64,000 bases of DNA, from assembly GCA_900553355.1 (NCBI GenBank), contig USDK01000005.1, forward strand, positions 9,653 through 73,652, written 5' to 3'. The DNA comes from an uncultured Lachnospiraceae bacterium. GTDB lineage: Bacteria > Bacillota > Clostridia > Lachnospirales > Lachnospiraceae. This document shows, piece after piece, positions 24,005 through 31,900 of the stretch (the first letter of the stretch is position 1; each line of letters starts with the position of its first letter). The notes beneath the pieces are model-generated. The model was given only the letters and a program-made list of their open reading frames with translations. It was not told where the DNA came from and did no database searches. The position numbers and the translations under genes are program-made.

Positions 24005-24745
24005 ATGGCATTGTATGCATTAGGGGATCTGCATCTTGGCTTTCAGACGGACAAAAGGATGGATAAGTTCGGAAAAGTATGGAAGCATCATGAACGGAAA
24101 ATTGAAAAATATGTGGGCCAGATCGTAGGGCCCAAGGATACGATCGTATTCACCGGCGATCATTCCTGGGGAAGGAATCTGGAGCAGTGCCGCGAGGATC
24201 TGGCATTTATTGAAAACTTGCCGGGACACAAGATTTTACTGAGAGGGAATCACGATATGTTCTGGGATGCGAAAAAGACAAAGCGGCTGAATGAGGAGTT
24301 TGACGGAAGACTATTTTTTCTTCAGAATAACTTTGCCGTCTATCGGGACTATGCTCTGGTCGGAACAAAAGGCTTTACTTTTGAAGGACCGTTCTATCTG
24401 AACCGTCAGGGACAGATTCTGGGCTGGGATCAGGAAAGGGAGAAGCAGGCGCAGAAGCTGGTCTTAAGAGAGGTGAAACGCCTCCGGGAGTCTTTTTGCC
24501 GGGCATCAGAAGCAGGATATCGGAAGTTTATCATGTTTCTCCATTATCCGCCGACAAATATCCTGGAGAGAACTTCGGCATTTACGGAGATTGCGCAGGA
24601 GTATGGAGCGGAGGCCGTAGTATATTCCCACTGCCATGGAGAAAGCCGGTTCGGGGACAGTATCCGAGGGGAATTTAATGGAGTCAGATATTTTCTGGTT
24701 TCGGGCGATTACCTTGATTTTCATCCGGTACAGATCTTGCCATAA
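24005..24745 (+). CDS. Calcineurin-like metallophosphoesterase
   Basis: 246 residues with all metallophosphoesterase motifs in order: GDLHLGF, GDHSWGRN, RGNHDMFW, HYPP and SHCHGES. A cytoplasmic phosphodiesterase or phosphatase with a two-metal centre; substrate unknown. I start at ATG 24005 with AGGTGGGG upstream; GTG 23990 is in frame but lies in that site. Confidence 0.85.
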   Translation: MALYALGDLHLGFQTDKRMDKFGKVWKHHERKIEKYVGQIVGPKDTIVFTGDHSWGRNLEQCREDLAFIENLPGHKILLRGNHDMFWDAKKTKRLNEEFDGRLFFLQNNFAVYRDYALVGTKGFTFEGPFYLNRQGQILGWDQEREKQAQKLVLREVKRLRESFCRASEAGYRKFIMFLHYPPTNILERTSAFTEIAQEYGAEAVVYSHCHGESRFGDSIRGEFNGVRYFLVSGDYLDFHPVQILP

Positions 24746-24812
24746 AAGGAGGATTCCCAAAGAAAGCGGGATATGTTAAAATAACCAGGAAAACAATCAG
24801 GAGGATAATGGT

Positions 24813-25673
24813 ATGAAAATAGCAGTTACGTATGATAATGGTAATATTTTTCAGCATTTTGGAAGAACGGAGTCTTTCAAGGTATATGAGGTTGAGGATG
24901 GAAATGTGGTTTCCAGTGAAGTGATCGGATCCAACGGTATTGGGCATGGAGCGCTGGCAGGGCTTTTAGCTGAGCAGGGCATTGATGTACTAATCTGTGG
25001 AGGCATCGGCGGCGGAGCACAGGCCGCCCTTGACGAGGCTGGCGTGGAATTGTGTTCCGGCGCTGAGGGAGATGCAGACCAGGCAGTGGAAGCTTATCTG
25101 AAGGGAGAATTGGTATCTACGGGCGTAAACTGTGACCATCACCATGGAGAGGAGCATAGCTGCCAGGATCATGAGGAGGGACACTCCTGTGGCGGAGGAT
25201 GTGGAAGCAGCTGTGGCGGAGGATGTGGTTCACAGCCTGCATTTAGCGGACGCAATGTAGGAAAGACCTGCCGGACTCATTATAGAGGAACTTTTAATGA
25301 TGGAACTCAGTTTGATTCTTCTTATGACCGGGGAGAACCGCTGGAGTTTGTCTGCGGCGCGGGGCAGATGATTCCAGGATTTGATGCGGCTGTGGCGGAT
25401 ATGGAAGTGGGACAGGTAATCAATGTTCATCTGATGCCGGAGGAAGCTTATGGTATGCCAGATCCCAATGCGGTATTTACCGTTGAGATCGCCCAGCTTC
25501 CGGGCTCTGAAGAGGCACAGGTAGGGCAGCAGGTTTATCTGACCAACCAATATGGACAGCCTTTCCCGGTGAAGGTGGTAGCGAAAGAAGAGAAGACAAT
25601 TACTTTTGATGCTAATCATGAGATGGCAGGCAAAGAGCTGAATTTCCAGATTGAGCTGGTTGAGGTAAAATAG
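24813..25673 (+). CDS. NifX/dinitrogenase-cofactor-like domain fused to FKBP-type prolyl isomerase
   Basis: 286 residues. Residues 1-105 are a dinitrogenase iron-molybdenum cofactor biosynthesis (NifX/NafY-type) domain (MKIAVTYDNGNIFQHFG, GHGALAGLL, CGGIGGGA). Residues 108-145 form a His/Cys-rich linker (DHHHGEEHSCQDHEEGHSC then repeated CGGGCGS). Residues 150-286 are a SlyD-like FKBP isomerase (GTQFDSSYDRGEPLEF, GQMIPGFD, EEAYG). SlyD also has a metal-binding tail, so a metal-handling chaperone or isomerase is a reasonable reading. AGGAGG precedes the ATG. Confidence 0.85.
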   Translation: MKIAVTYDNGNIFQHFGRTESFKVYEVEDGNVVSSEVIGSNGIGHGALAGLLAEQGIDVLICGGIGGGAQAALDEAGVELCSGAEGDADQAVEAYLKGELVSTGVNCDHHHGEEHSCQDHEEGHSCGGGCGSSCGGGCGSQPAFSGRNVGKTCRTHYRGTFNDGTQFDSSYDRGEPLEFVCGAGQMIPGFDAAVADMEVGQVINVHLMPEEAYGMPDPNAVFTVEIAQLPGSEEAQVGQQVYLTNQYGQPFPVKVVAKEEKTITFDANHEMAGKELNFQIELVEVK

Positions 25674-25678
25674 ACAGG

Positions 25679-26227
25679 ATGGGATGCGTATATTTTGTCC
25701 GTCACGGGCAGACTGTGTGGAATGTGGAGAATAAGATCTGCGGCGCCACGGATATTGAGCTGACAGAGCTGGGACATCGGCAGGCCATTGAGACTGGGGA
25801 GAAGATACTGGCGGAGGGGATACAGGCAGATGAAATCCTGTACTCGCCTCTTGTCCGGGCGGCGGAGACGGCCCGTCATATCTCGGAGATTACCGGAATA
25901 CCCAGACGGATGGAGCCTCGCCTGAAAGAGCAGAACTTTGGAAAGTGGGAGGGCACATCTCGCAATGGGGCTGAGTTTCAGAGGGCGAAGGAGGACTTCT
26001 GCTGCCGCTACAACGGTGGGGAGTCTATGCTGCAGCTGGCCCAGAGAGTTTATAATCTGCTGGACGAGATTAAGGCAGAAGCAGAGGAAAAGACCTATAT
26101 CCTGGTGGCTCATAACGGGATTTCCAGAGTAATCCAATCCTATTTTTTTGATATGACAAACGCAGAGTATGCCGCTTTTGGTGTGGAAAACTGCGCGGTG
26201 CGCAGATATGAATTTTGTCAATTATGA
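25679..26227 (+). CDS. Histidine phosphatase family protein
   Basis: 182 residues of the phosphoglycerate-mutase-like histidine phosphatase superfamily: catalytic RHGQTVWN, SPLVRAAETA, and the second catalytic His in VAHNGI. It begins 5 bases after the NifX-FKBP gene, so the two share a message. Substrate unknown; many such proteins are small-molecule phosphatases. Confidence 0.87.
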   Translation: MGCVYFVRHGQTVWNVENKICGATDIELTELGHRQAIETGEKILAEGIQADEILYSPLVRAAETARHISEITGIPRRMEPRLKEQNFGKWEGTSRNGAEFQRAKEDFCCRYNGGESMLQLAQRVYNLLDEIKAEAEEKTYILVAHNGISRVIQSYFFDMTNAEYAAFGVENCAVRRYEFCQL

Positions 26228-26273
26228 GAAATATTTGCTTCTACATCAACCTTATATCATATCTTTACATCAT

Positions 26274-26302
26274 TTGACAATTTTGCTGACTCATGATATA
26301 TT
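26274..26302 (+). promoter_or_regulatory. Sigma-A promoter upstream of a structured leader
   Basis: TTGACA, 17-base spacer, TATATT, with a short T run after it. It points toward the truncated aminotransferase and the foldable region 26330-26413. Confidence 0.65.
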
Positions 26303-26329
26303 TTTTTTAATTTAATATTTGCTTTCCTC

Positions 26330-26413
26330 ACCACCGGGTGGGGATGAAAAGGCATTCGGAGCATTTCCGTAGGTACGGCGTTTTATACGTTATAAGGAAA
26401 GGCACTGAATGCC
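26330..26413 (+). other. Foldable leader region of unknown type
   Basis: Two hairpins follow the promoter: a compact one around CCACCGGGTGG, then a long imperfect one in which GGCATTC (26351-26357) pairs with GAATGCC (26407-26413), and TTTCC (26364-26368) with GGAAA (26396-26400). I cannot match it to a known riboswitch. It may be a regulatory RNA or the end of a decayed insertion element. Confidence 0.4.
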
Positions 26414-27388
26414 GTTTACTTTTCATATGGTGATATAACTGGTATACCAAAATTCAAGGAGGGTGTATGTAAGCTGTACAAAACAATACAGCCTGATGAA
26501 ATTGTGCCGACTCATGGTGCAGCAGGTGCAAATCATCACGTATTTATGTCTCTTATCTCGCAAGGCGACCATATTATAAGCATTATGCCAACCTATCAGC
26601 AGCTTTACTCTATTCCCGAATCAATCGGTGCAAGGGTGGAGATCATGCAGCTTAAAAAAGAAAATGGCTACCTGCTGGATATAAACGAACTTAAACGCCT
26701 TGTTACATCGCATACAAAGATGATTTGTATAAACAATCCAAACAACCCTACAGGCGCACTTATGAGCAAAGAAATGCTGCTGGAAGTTGTGGATGTGGCA
26801 AAAAGTGTCGGCGCATGGGTACTGTGTGATGAGGTTTACCGCCATCTTACACAGACAGATATATGGTGTGAGTCTATTGTGGATTTGTATGAAAAAGGAA
26901 TCTCGGTTAGCAGTATGTCTAAGGTGTTCTCACTTGCGGGTATACGCCTTGGCTGGATTGCAAGCCATGACAAAGAGGCCGTGGCCGCAATGCTTTCTCA
27001 CCGCGATTACAACCTAATCAGCTGCGGTATGCTGGACGAAACAATTGCGGCTCTGGCACTTGCCAACGGTGATAAACTGCTGGCAAGAAACAGAGCAATC
27101 GTCCGTGAGAATCTAGAAATTGTGGATCAGTGGATAAAAGATGAATGTCATGTCAGCTATGTGAAACCAAAAGCTGGCACTACAGCACTTATACACTATG
27201 ACCTTCATATTCCGTCATACGATATTTGTGCTGATATGTACAGAAAAACGGGAGCTTTTGTAACTCCAGGTGACTGCTTTGAAGAGAAAAACTGTTTCCG
27301 TCTGGGATATGCCTGTGACAAAGCAACTCTTGCAAATGGACTTGCTGCCGTCAGCGAATATTTTGAAATAGCGACGAAGGGAGAATAG
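26396..27388 (+). pseudogene. Class I/II aminotransferase, N-terminally truncated
   Basis: The frame is open from 26396 and reads YGDITGIPKFKEG, then QPDEIVPTHGAAGANHHVF, NNPNNPTGAL, and the pyridoxal phosphate lysine in SSMSKVFSLAGIRLGW; the C-terminus is complete. About 60 N-terminal residues normal for the family are missing, because a stop (TAA 26393) and unrelated foldable DNA precede. No ATG with a site exists in frame near the beginning; GTG 26504 would remove more of the fold. It is probably inactive, although the cofactor lysine is intact. Confidence 0.75.
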
Positions 27389-27441
27389 CTATAGGGAAAT
27401 TAAGAGTTTCGTTTAACAGAAATGGGAAAATTTCTTCCTGC

Positions 27442-27471
27442 TTGACAATTAGTACGGATATGGACTATACT
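27442..27471 (+). promoter_or_regulatory. Promoter of the marR-MATE operon
   Basis: TTGACA (27442-27447), 18-base spacer, TATACT (27466-27471). Confidence 0.8.
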
Positions 27472-27496
27472 GAATTAGTACAAAACCGTACTAATT
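27447..27496. promoter_or_regulatory. MarR operator: three AATTAGTAC half-sites
   Basis: AATTAGTAC at 27473-27481 and its exact reverse complement GTACTAATT at 27488-27496 form a perfect 9+9 inverted repeat with 6 bases between, just after the -10 box. A third copy of AATTAGTAC at 27447-27455 overlaps the end of the -35 box. Binding would block RNA polymerase, fitting autorepression by the MarR protein that follows. Confidence 0.75.
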
Positions 27497-27512
27497 TTGA
27501 AGGAGGAGCACA

Positions 27513-27980
27513 ATGGAGAACAATACTGCATTGATTGAGGAATTAAACCGCTATTATAAGGTGTGGCAGGAAACAAACTATGTATATGCAGAGTGGGCCA
27601 AAACGCATGGCATATCGGTGAGCTGCCTATTAACCCTTACTGCCATTGATGAGGGGGGCGAGGATTGTACACAAAAGAAAATCAGCCAGCGCTGGCTGAT
27701 CCCCAAGCAAACTGTCAATATGATTTTGAAAGACTTTGAAAACAAAAAATTAGTTGAATTATTTCCGATGCAGGGAGACAAAAGAAATAAGCGCATCCAA
27801 TTCACTGCGGCAGGGAGAGAATATGCCGACACGATTTTGCCTGCATTGCGAAAAGTGGAATTGGCTGCCATTCAAAAAATGGGGCTTGAACGTATGCACA
27901 GATTGAGCGAAGATGGCGCGCTGTTTATAAAACTTTTTCAGGAAGCCGGAGGTAAGAATGTCAATGATACAAGCGCGTGA
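27513..27980 (+). CDS. MarR-family regulator of MATE efflux
   Basis: 155 residues, MarR winged helix (GISVSCLLTLTAIDE, KISQRWLIPKQTVNMILKDF, wing GDKRNKRIQFTAAG). GGAGGAG precedes the ATG and the promoter carries a perfect palindrome. Its end overlaps the MATE gene by 23 bases, so it is the first gene of a two-gene drug-response operon of the MepR/MepA kind. Confidence 0.9.
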   Translation: MENNTALIEELNRYYKVWQETNYVYAEWAKTHGISVSCLLTLTAIDEGGEDCTQKKISQRWLIPKQTVNMILKDFENKKLVELFPMQGDKRNKRIQFTAAGREYADTILPALRKVELAAIQKMGLERMHRLSEDGALFIKLFQEAGGKNVNDTSA

Positions 27981-29286
27981 TACGAAATTGTTTTTTAAAT
28001 ATGTTTTTCCATCCATCCTGTCCTTTGCCTTGTCCGGCGTTTATGCGATAGTAGACGGTTTCTTTGTGGGGAACAGTTTAGGGGATGTCGGGCTTTCCGC
28101 CGTAAATATTGCATATCCAATTGTCGCTTTTATCCAGGCAGTTGGGACGGGGATTGGTATGGGTGGCGCAATTTACTACTCTATCAACAAAGCGGAGAAG
28201 AAGGAAAAAGAAGCCCGCATGTTTACAGCGGCAGCAAACTGGTTGATGATTGCTTTCAGCGTCATTTTAACCGTTGCGGTTTTATGCTGGTACAATCCAC
28301 TGTTGCGGATTTTAGGAGCCAGTGGCACGATGCTGTCTTTGGCCGAAGAATATATCGTGGTCGTTACCCTTGGCACGATCCTGCAAATTTTCGGCACAGG
28401 GCTTGTCCCCTTGATCCGTAACCTCGGTGGTTCCTTTTACGCCATGATTGCCATGATGGCGGGATTTATCAGCAATATTATTCTGGACTATCTTTTTGTG
28501 TGGGTATGGGAGCAAGGCGTAACCGGGGCTGCGATTGCTACCGTAATCGGGCAAGGCATCACGATGTTGATTGCTTTAGTCTATATTATCCAAAAGAAGC
28601 AGTTTACCTTAAAAATTCCGTTTTCAAAAATCGGCAGGATGTCAATAGCTGTCCTGAAAATCGGAATTGCCCCTTTTGGCCTTGCCATGTCCCCCAACAT
28701 CTCTTTGATTATTATCAACCGGTTTTCCGCTTCTTACGGAGGGGAATCGGCGATTGCAATATATGCTTGCATTGCATATATGATTTGTATTATCTACCTG
28801 ATATTTCAAGGCGTGGGCGATGGCAGCCAGCCTCTCATTAGCCGGTGTTACGGAGAACGGGACTTCGCACGGCTGAAAAGTATTCGCAGGTTGGCGTATG
28901 TCTTTGCCATGCTTTTGGCTGTAATCGGCTGCGTTGTTATGTATTTCACAAGAGAAAGTCTGGGAGTTTTGTTTGGTGCATCTAATGATGTAAATGTGGA
29001 AGTGGCGAAAATCATTCCTATTTTCCTCATTTCAGTCCCGTTTGTAGCAGTTACCCGCGTTACGACAGCCAGCTTTTACGCCTCAGAAAAAAGCGTGCTG
29101 TCCTATTTGCTCACATTTATAGAGCCGGTTTTCATGCTTTTGCTTATGCTAATTTTGCCGCCTCTGTTCGGCGGACAGGTGATGATTTGGTGGAGTACAG
29201 TAATTGCGAGGATCTTGTCTGCTATTTTAGCGCTCTTATTGAAAAGTTACGTTGACAGGCATGATTTATCAGAAAAAAGCGTATGA
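27958..29286 (+). CDS. MATE-family efflux transporter
   Basis: 442 residues with twelve membrane segments in two halves, typical of MATE Na+/H+ coupled drug or metabolite exporters (LSGVYAIVDGFFVGN near the N-terminus, FQGVGDGSQPLISRCYG in the second half). The start is ATG 27958 with GGAGGTAAG upstream, inside the end of marR. Likely substrate: cationic or phenolic drugs, inferred only from the MarR partner. Confidence 0.9.
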   Translation: MSMIQARDTKLFFKYVFPSILSFALSGVYAIVDGFFVGNSLGDVGLSAVNIAYPIVAFIQAVGTGIGMGGAIYYSINKAEKKEKEARMFTAAANWLMIAFSVILTVAVLCWYNPLLRILGASGTMLSLAEEYIVVVTLGTILQIFGTGLVPLIRNLGGSFYAMIAMMAGFISNIILDYLFVWVWEQGVTGAAIATVIGQGITMLIALVYIIQKKQFTLKIPFSKIGRMSIAVLKIGIAPFGLAMSPNISLIIINRFSASYGGESAIAIYACIAYMICIIYLIFQGVGDGSQPLISRCYGERDFARLKSIRRLAYVFAMLLAVIGCVVMYFTRESLGVLFGASNDVNVEVAKIIPIFLISVPFVAVTRVTTASFYASEKSVLSYLLTFIEPVFMLLLMLILPPLFGGQVMIWWSTVIARILSAILALLLKSYVDRHDLSEKSV

Positions 29287-29350
29287 GAAAAGAGGGTGAG
29301 TTACACTATTATTCAGAGAGATTAGTTCTATTCAGTTCTACAGAATTTGA

Positions 29351-29384
29351 AATATGATACAAGTGCTTTTCGTGTGCCACGGCA
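29351..29384 (+). repeat. Direct repeat: duplicated start of phosphatase gene
   Basis: Bases 29351-29384 equal 30601-30634 with one mismatch in 34, exactly 1250 bases apart. The copy begins a 24-codon frame (29354-29428, MIQVLFVCHG then unrelated residues) that is the leading piece of the low-molecular-weight phosphatase gene. The two copies flank the Fic module. Confidence 0.8.
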
Positions 29385-29536
29385 GGAGTCAGAGTATGAT
29401 GAGATGCTTAGCGGCCTTTGGCGGCTGAAATGCGGCAAATCGGGGCGTTTTTACTACTACTGAGGAAAGAAAAGTGGATAATGTGAAGGCATTGATCCGG
29501 GAGAGCCAATGGTATCTGCTGGATCTTTTTGCATTG

Positions 29537-29586
29537 TTCCGATAAACGATAAATGTTATTCCGATAGCGTTGCTATTATTCCGATA
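29537..29586 (+). promoter_or_regulatory. Three TTCCGATA repeats before the Fic gene
   Basis: TTCCGATA at 29537-29544, 29559-29566 and 29579-29586, spaced 22 and 20 bases (two helical turns). The last copy lies in ATTATTCCGATAAT. The Fic protein has an N-terminal DNA-binding domain, so this may be its own operator. Apart from this and the duplicated phosphatase start, 29287-29623 shows only short frames I do not recognise. Confidence 0.55.
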
Positions 29587-29623
29587 ATGGGATATATTAT
29601 TATCTAAGCGAGGTGAAATACTT

Positions 29624-30517
29624 ATGTATATGTCAGTGAAACAAGCAGCAGAGAAGTGGGGAATTTCAGACAGAAGAGTACGAATCTTATGCTCAGAAGG
29701 AAAAATCCCGGGAGTTATCCGTGAGGGACGTAGTTGGAAGATTCCGGAAGAGGCAAAGAAACCGGAGGATGGTCGATATAGATCTGCAGCAAGTCTGTTA
29801 GAGATGATTGACCGAAAGAAAGCAGAATTGGACACCAGGCGCCCATTGACAGAAGGAGAGGCAGAGCGTCTTACAGAAGAATTTGTGGTGGAGTATACCT
29901 ATAACTCCAATGCGATTGAAGGTAATACGCTGACCTTGCGGGAAACAGATATGGTGCTGCGAGGTCTCACAATTGATCAAAAGCCTCTCAAAGACCATAT
30001 GGAGGCGGTCGGACATAAAGAAGCTTTTTACTTTGTACGGGATCTGGTAAAGGAGCAGGTGCCATTATCAGAGAGTGTGATAAAGCAGATTCATTATCTG
30101 GTACTGGCGGATAAAAAAGATGACCGTGGGGTTTACAGAAGAGTTCCGGTAAGAATTATGGGGGCAAAACACGAACCGGTACAGCCTTATCTTATTCAAC
30201 CTAAGATGGAGCAGTTGCTGGAAGCTTATAGGAACAGTACCGAGCATATCATTCCCAGGCTCGCACGGTTCCATATTGAATTTGAAGGCATTCATCCGTT
30301 TATAGACGGTAATGGCCGTACGGGGCGGTTGCTTGTAAATCTGGAACTGATGAAAGCAGGATATCCGCCGATTGATATTAAATTTACAGATCGGATTGCT
30401 TATTACAATGCTTTTGATGAATATCATGTAAATCATAATCTGAATGCGATGGAAAAGTTGTTTGCTGGGTATGTGAATACAAGGTTAGACTCCTATCTGG
30501 CAATGTTGGAAGAATGA
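29624..30517 (+). CDS. Fic family protein with N-terminal excisionase-like HTH
   Basis: 297 residues. Residues 1-50 form a MerR/excisionase-like HTH (SVKQAAEKWGISDRRVRIL, then EGRSWKIPEEA). The Fic domain follows with active-site HPFIDGNGRTGR near residue 225, so AMP transfer to a target protein is expected. An inhibitory-helix motif SNAIEGN near residue 95 sits N-terminal to the core, as in class II Fic proteins, which are self-inhibited. GAGGTG lies 9 bases before the ATG. Target unknown; the module is flanked by a duplicated DNA segment. Confidence 0.88.
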   Translation: MYMSVKQAAEKWGISDRRVRILCSEGKIPGVIREGRSWKIPEEAKKPEDGRYRSAASLLEMIDRKKAELDTRRPLTEGEAERLTEEFVVEYTYNSNAIEGNTLTLRETDMVLRGLTIDQKPLKDHMEAVGHKEAFYFVRDLVKEQVPLSESVIKQIHYLVLADKKDDRGVYRRVPVRIMGAKHEPVQPYLIQPKMEQLLEAYRNSTEHIIPRLARFHIEFEGIHPFIDGNGRTGRLLVNLELMKAGYPPIDIKFTDRIAYYNAFDEYHVNHNLNAMEKLFAGYVNTRLDSYLAMLEE

Positions 30518-30603
30518 AAATATTGTGGAGGTGTGTGGGAATGTTTGTTTCAGAATAATTAGGTTTAGATGATGAATTGAACAAAATAGGAGGACTTTAA
30601 AAT

Positions 30604-31065
30604 ATGATACGAGTGCTTTTCGTGTGCCACGGCAATATCTGCCGAAGCACCATGGCTCAGTTTGTTTTCCAGGATATGGTGAATAAAGCCGGCCTTGCCG
30701 ACCGGTTCCACATTGACTCGGCGGCTACCAGCCGGGAGGAAATCGGCAACCCGCCCCATCATGGGACAGTGAGAAAAATGCAGGAAGTAGGAATCCCAGT
30801 GCTTCCACACCGTGCGGTACAGATGACAAAAAAAGATTATAAGACCTATGATTATCTGATCGGAATGGATGAATGGAATATTCGGAACATGCAGAGAATC
30901 GCCGGTGGAGATCCGGACGGAAAGATATATCTGCTCCTGGACTTTACCGAAAGAGCAGGGCAGGAGATTGCAGATCCCTGGTATACAGGCAATTTTGACG
31001 CTACCTACCGGGATGTGAAAGAAGGCTGTGAAGGACTGCTTGCAAAGATCAGGAAAGAAAAATAA
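30604..31065 (+). CDS. Low-molecular-weight protein tyrosine phosphatase
   Basis: 153 residues. The phosphate loop CHGNICRS is at the N-terminus and the general acid in DPWYTGNFD near residue 127; both are intact. It dephosphorylates phosphotyrosine or phosphoarginine proteins in the cytoplasm. AGGAGG precedes the ATG. A strong terminator follows. Confidence 0.93.
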   Translation: MIRVLFVCHGNICRSTMAQFVFQDMVNKAGLADRFHIDSAATSREEIGNPPHHGTVRKMQEVGIPVLPHRAVQMTKKDYKTYDYLIGMDEWNIRNMQRIAGGDPDGKIYLLLDFTERAGQEIADPWYTGNFDATYRDVKEGCEGLLAKIRKEK

Positions 31066-31066
31066 A

Positions 31067-31113
31067 ATGCCGCATCGGAAAAGGGATAACCGATTCCGAT
31101 GCGGTATTTTTTT
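31067..31113. terminator. Bidirectional terminator
   Basis: ATGCCGCATCGGAA pairs with TTCCGATGCGGTAT (31094-31107), followed by seven T; the minus strand also carries a T-rich tail. It separates convergent genes. Confidence 0.92.
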
Positions 31114-31669
31114 AACTATATTGAATCCTTTTGTTGATCGTATCCTGGATCAGGCAGTAGGACACGATACTAAGGCCTACGATGCCAAGAATCAGGAATA
31201 AAACATTAGAACTTCCGGGTGTGTTTTTAATACGGTCGCAGCGTTCGCCCATTTTGTAAAGCCAGTACCATCCGTAAATTCCACAGGTGATCAGGCTAAA
31301 CAAGAAAACCATGCCTCCGGTAGTGGCGCCGGGTTCACCAGCCAGCATATTGACTTCATCGTTCATTTTGATCATCCAGTAGATCCCATAAATCCCACAG
31401 GTAATGATGGAAAAAATAATGCACAGTACGATATTCCTTGGCTCTATGCCAAATGGATGTCCCTGCATCGACGGATTTCCATATGTCTGCTGGCTCTGAT
31501 ACTGGTATGTCTGCTGATACTGATACTGCTGGTTGGCTCCATTATTTGGGTTTGAGTACGATCCATTATTCTGCCCGTCGTAGTGGATATCGGGAAGGGG
31601 ACTGCCGCATTCCTGGCAGACGGAAGCAGTATCGTCATTTTTCGCTCCGCATTTCGAACAATATTTCAT
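31112..31669 (-). CDS. Zinc-ribbon DUF4234 membrane protein
   Basis: 185 residues. The N-terminal zinc ribbon has CSKCGAKND and CQECGSPL, followed by a Gln/Tyr/Asn-rich linker (residues 30-75), then the DUF4234 region with a repeated ITCGIYGIYW / ITCGIYGWYW motif and about three membrane segments. Function not established. Confidence 0.8.
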   Translation of the reverse strand: MKYCSKCGAKNDDTASVCQECGSPLPDIHYDGQNNGSYSNPNNGANQQYQYQQTYQYQSQQTYGNPSMQGHPFGIEPRNIVLCIIFSIITCGIYGIYWMIKMNDEVNMLAGEPGATTGGMVFLFSLITCGIYGWYWLYKMGERCDRIKNTPGSSNVLFLILGIVGLSIVSYCLIQDTINKRIQYS

Positions 31670-31753
31670 GAGGTACCTCCTTATAAGCGAAAATTATTTT
31701 CTCTATCATATCATAAAATCGAGTCCGTATGTATTTTTTTGGAAAGAAATTTC

Positions 31754-31783
31754 TGGACAAAACAGGATCGGATAAGGTATGAT
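31754..31783 (+). promoter_or_regulatory. Putative promoter of the symporter gene
   Basis: TGGACA, 18-base spacer, TATGAT, about 118 bases ahead of the symporter start. The long leader between them shows no riboswitch I recognise. Confidence 0.5.
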
Positions 31784-31900
31784 ATACAAAACTGTTCAGG
31801 GAGCTTCAGTTCAGCCGGATTCCCGGTACCCAGGACAGGCATCTGACTTAAAAATCACCGCATAAAAAATAAAAAGAAAAAAGGAAAGAGAGGCCAACTT

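Noticed and set aside
26504..27388. Aminotransferase starting at GTG 26504 as an intact gene
   Set aside because: Homologous sequence clearly continues upstream (YGDITGIPKFKEG), so the GTG is internal and the gene is truncated further up.
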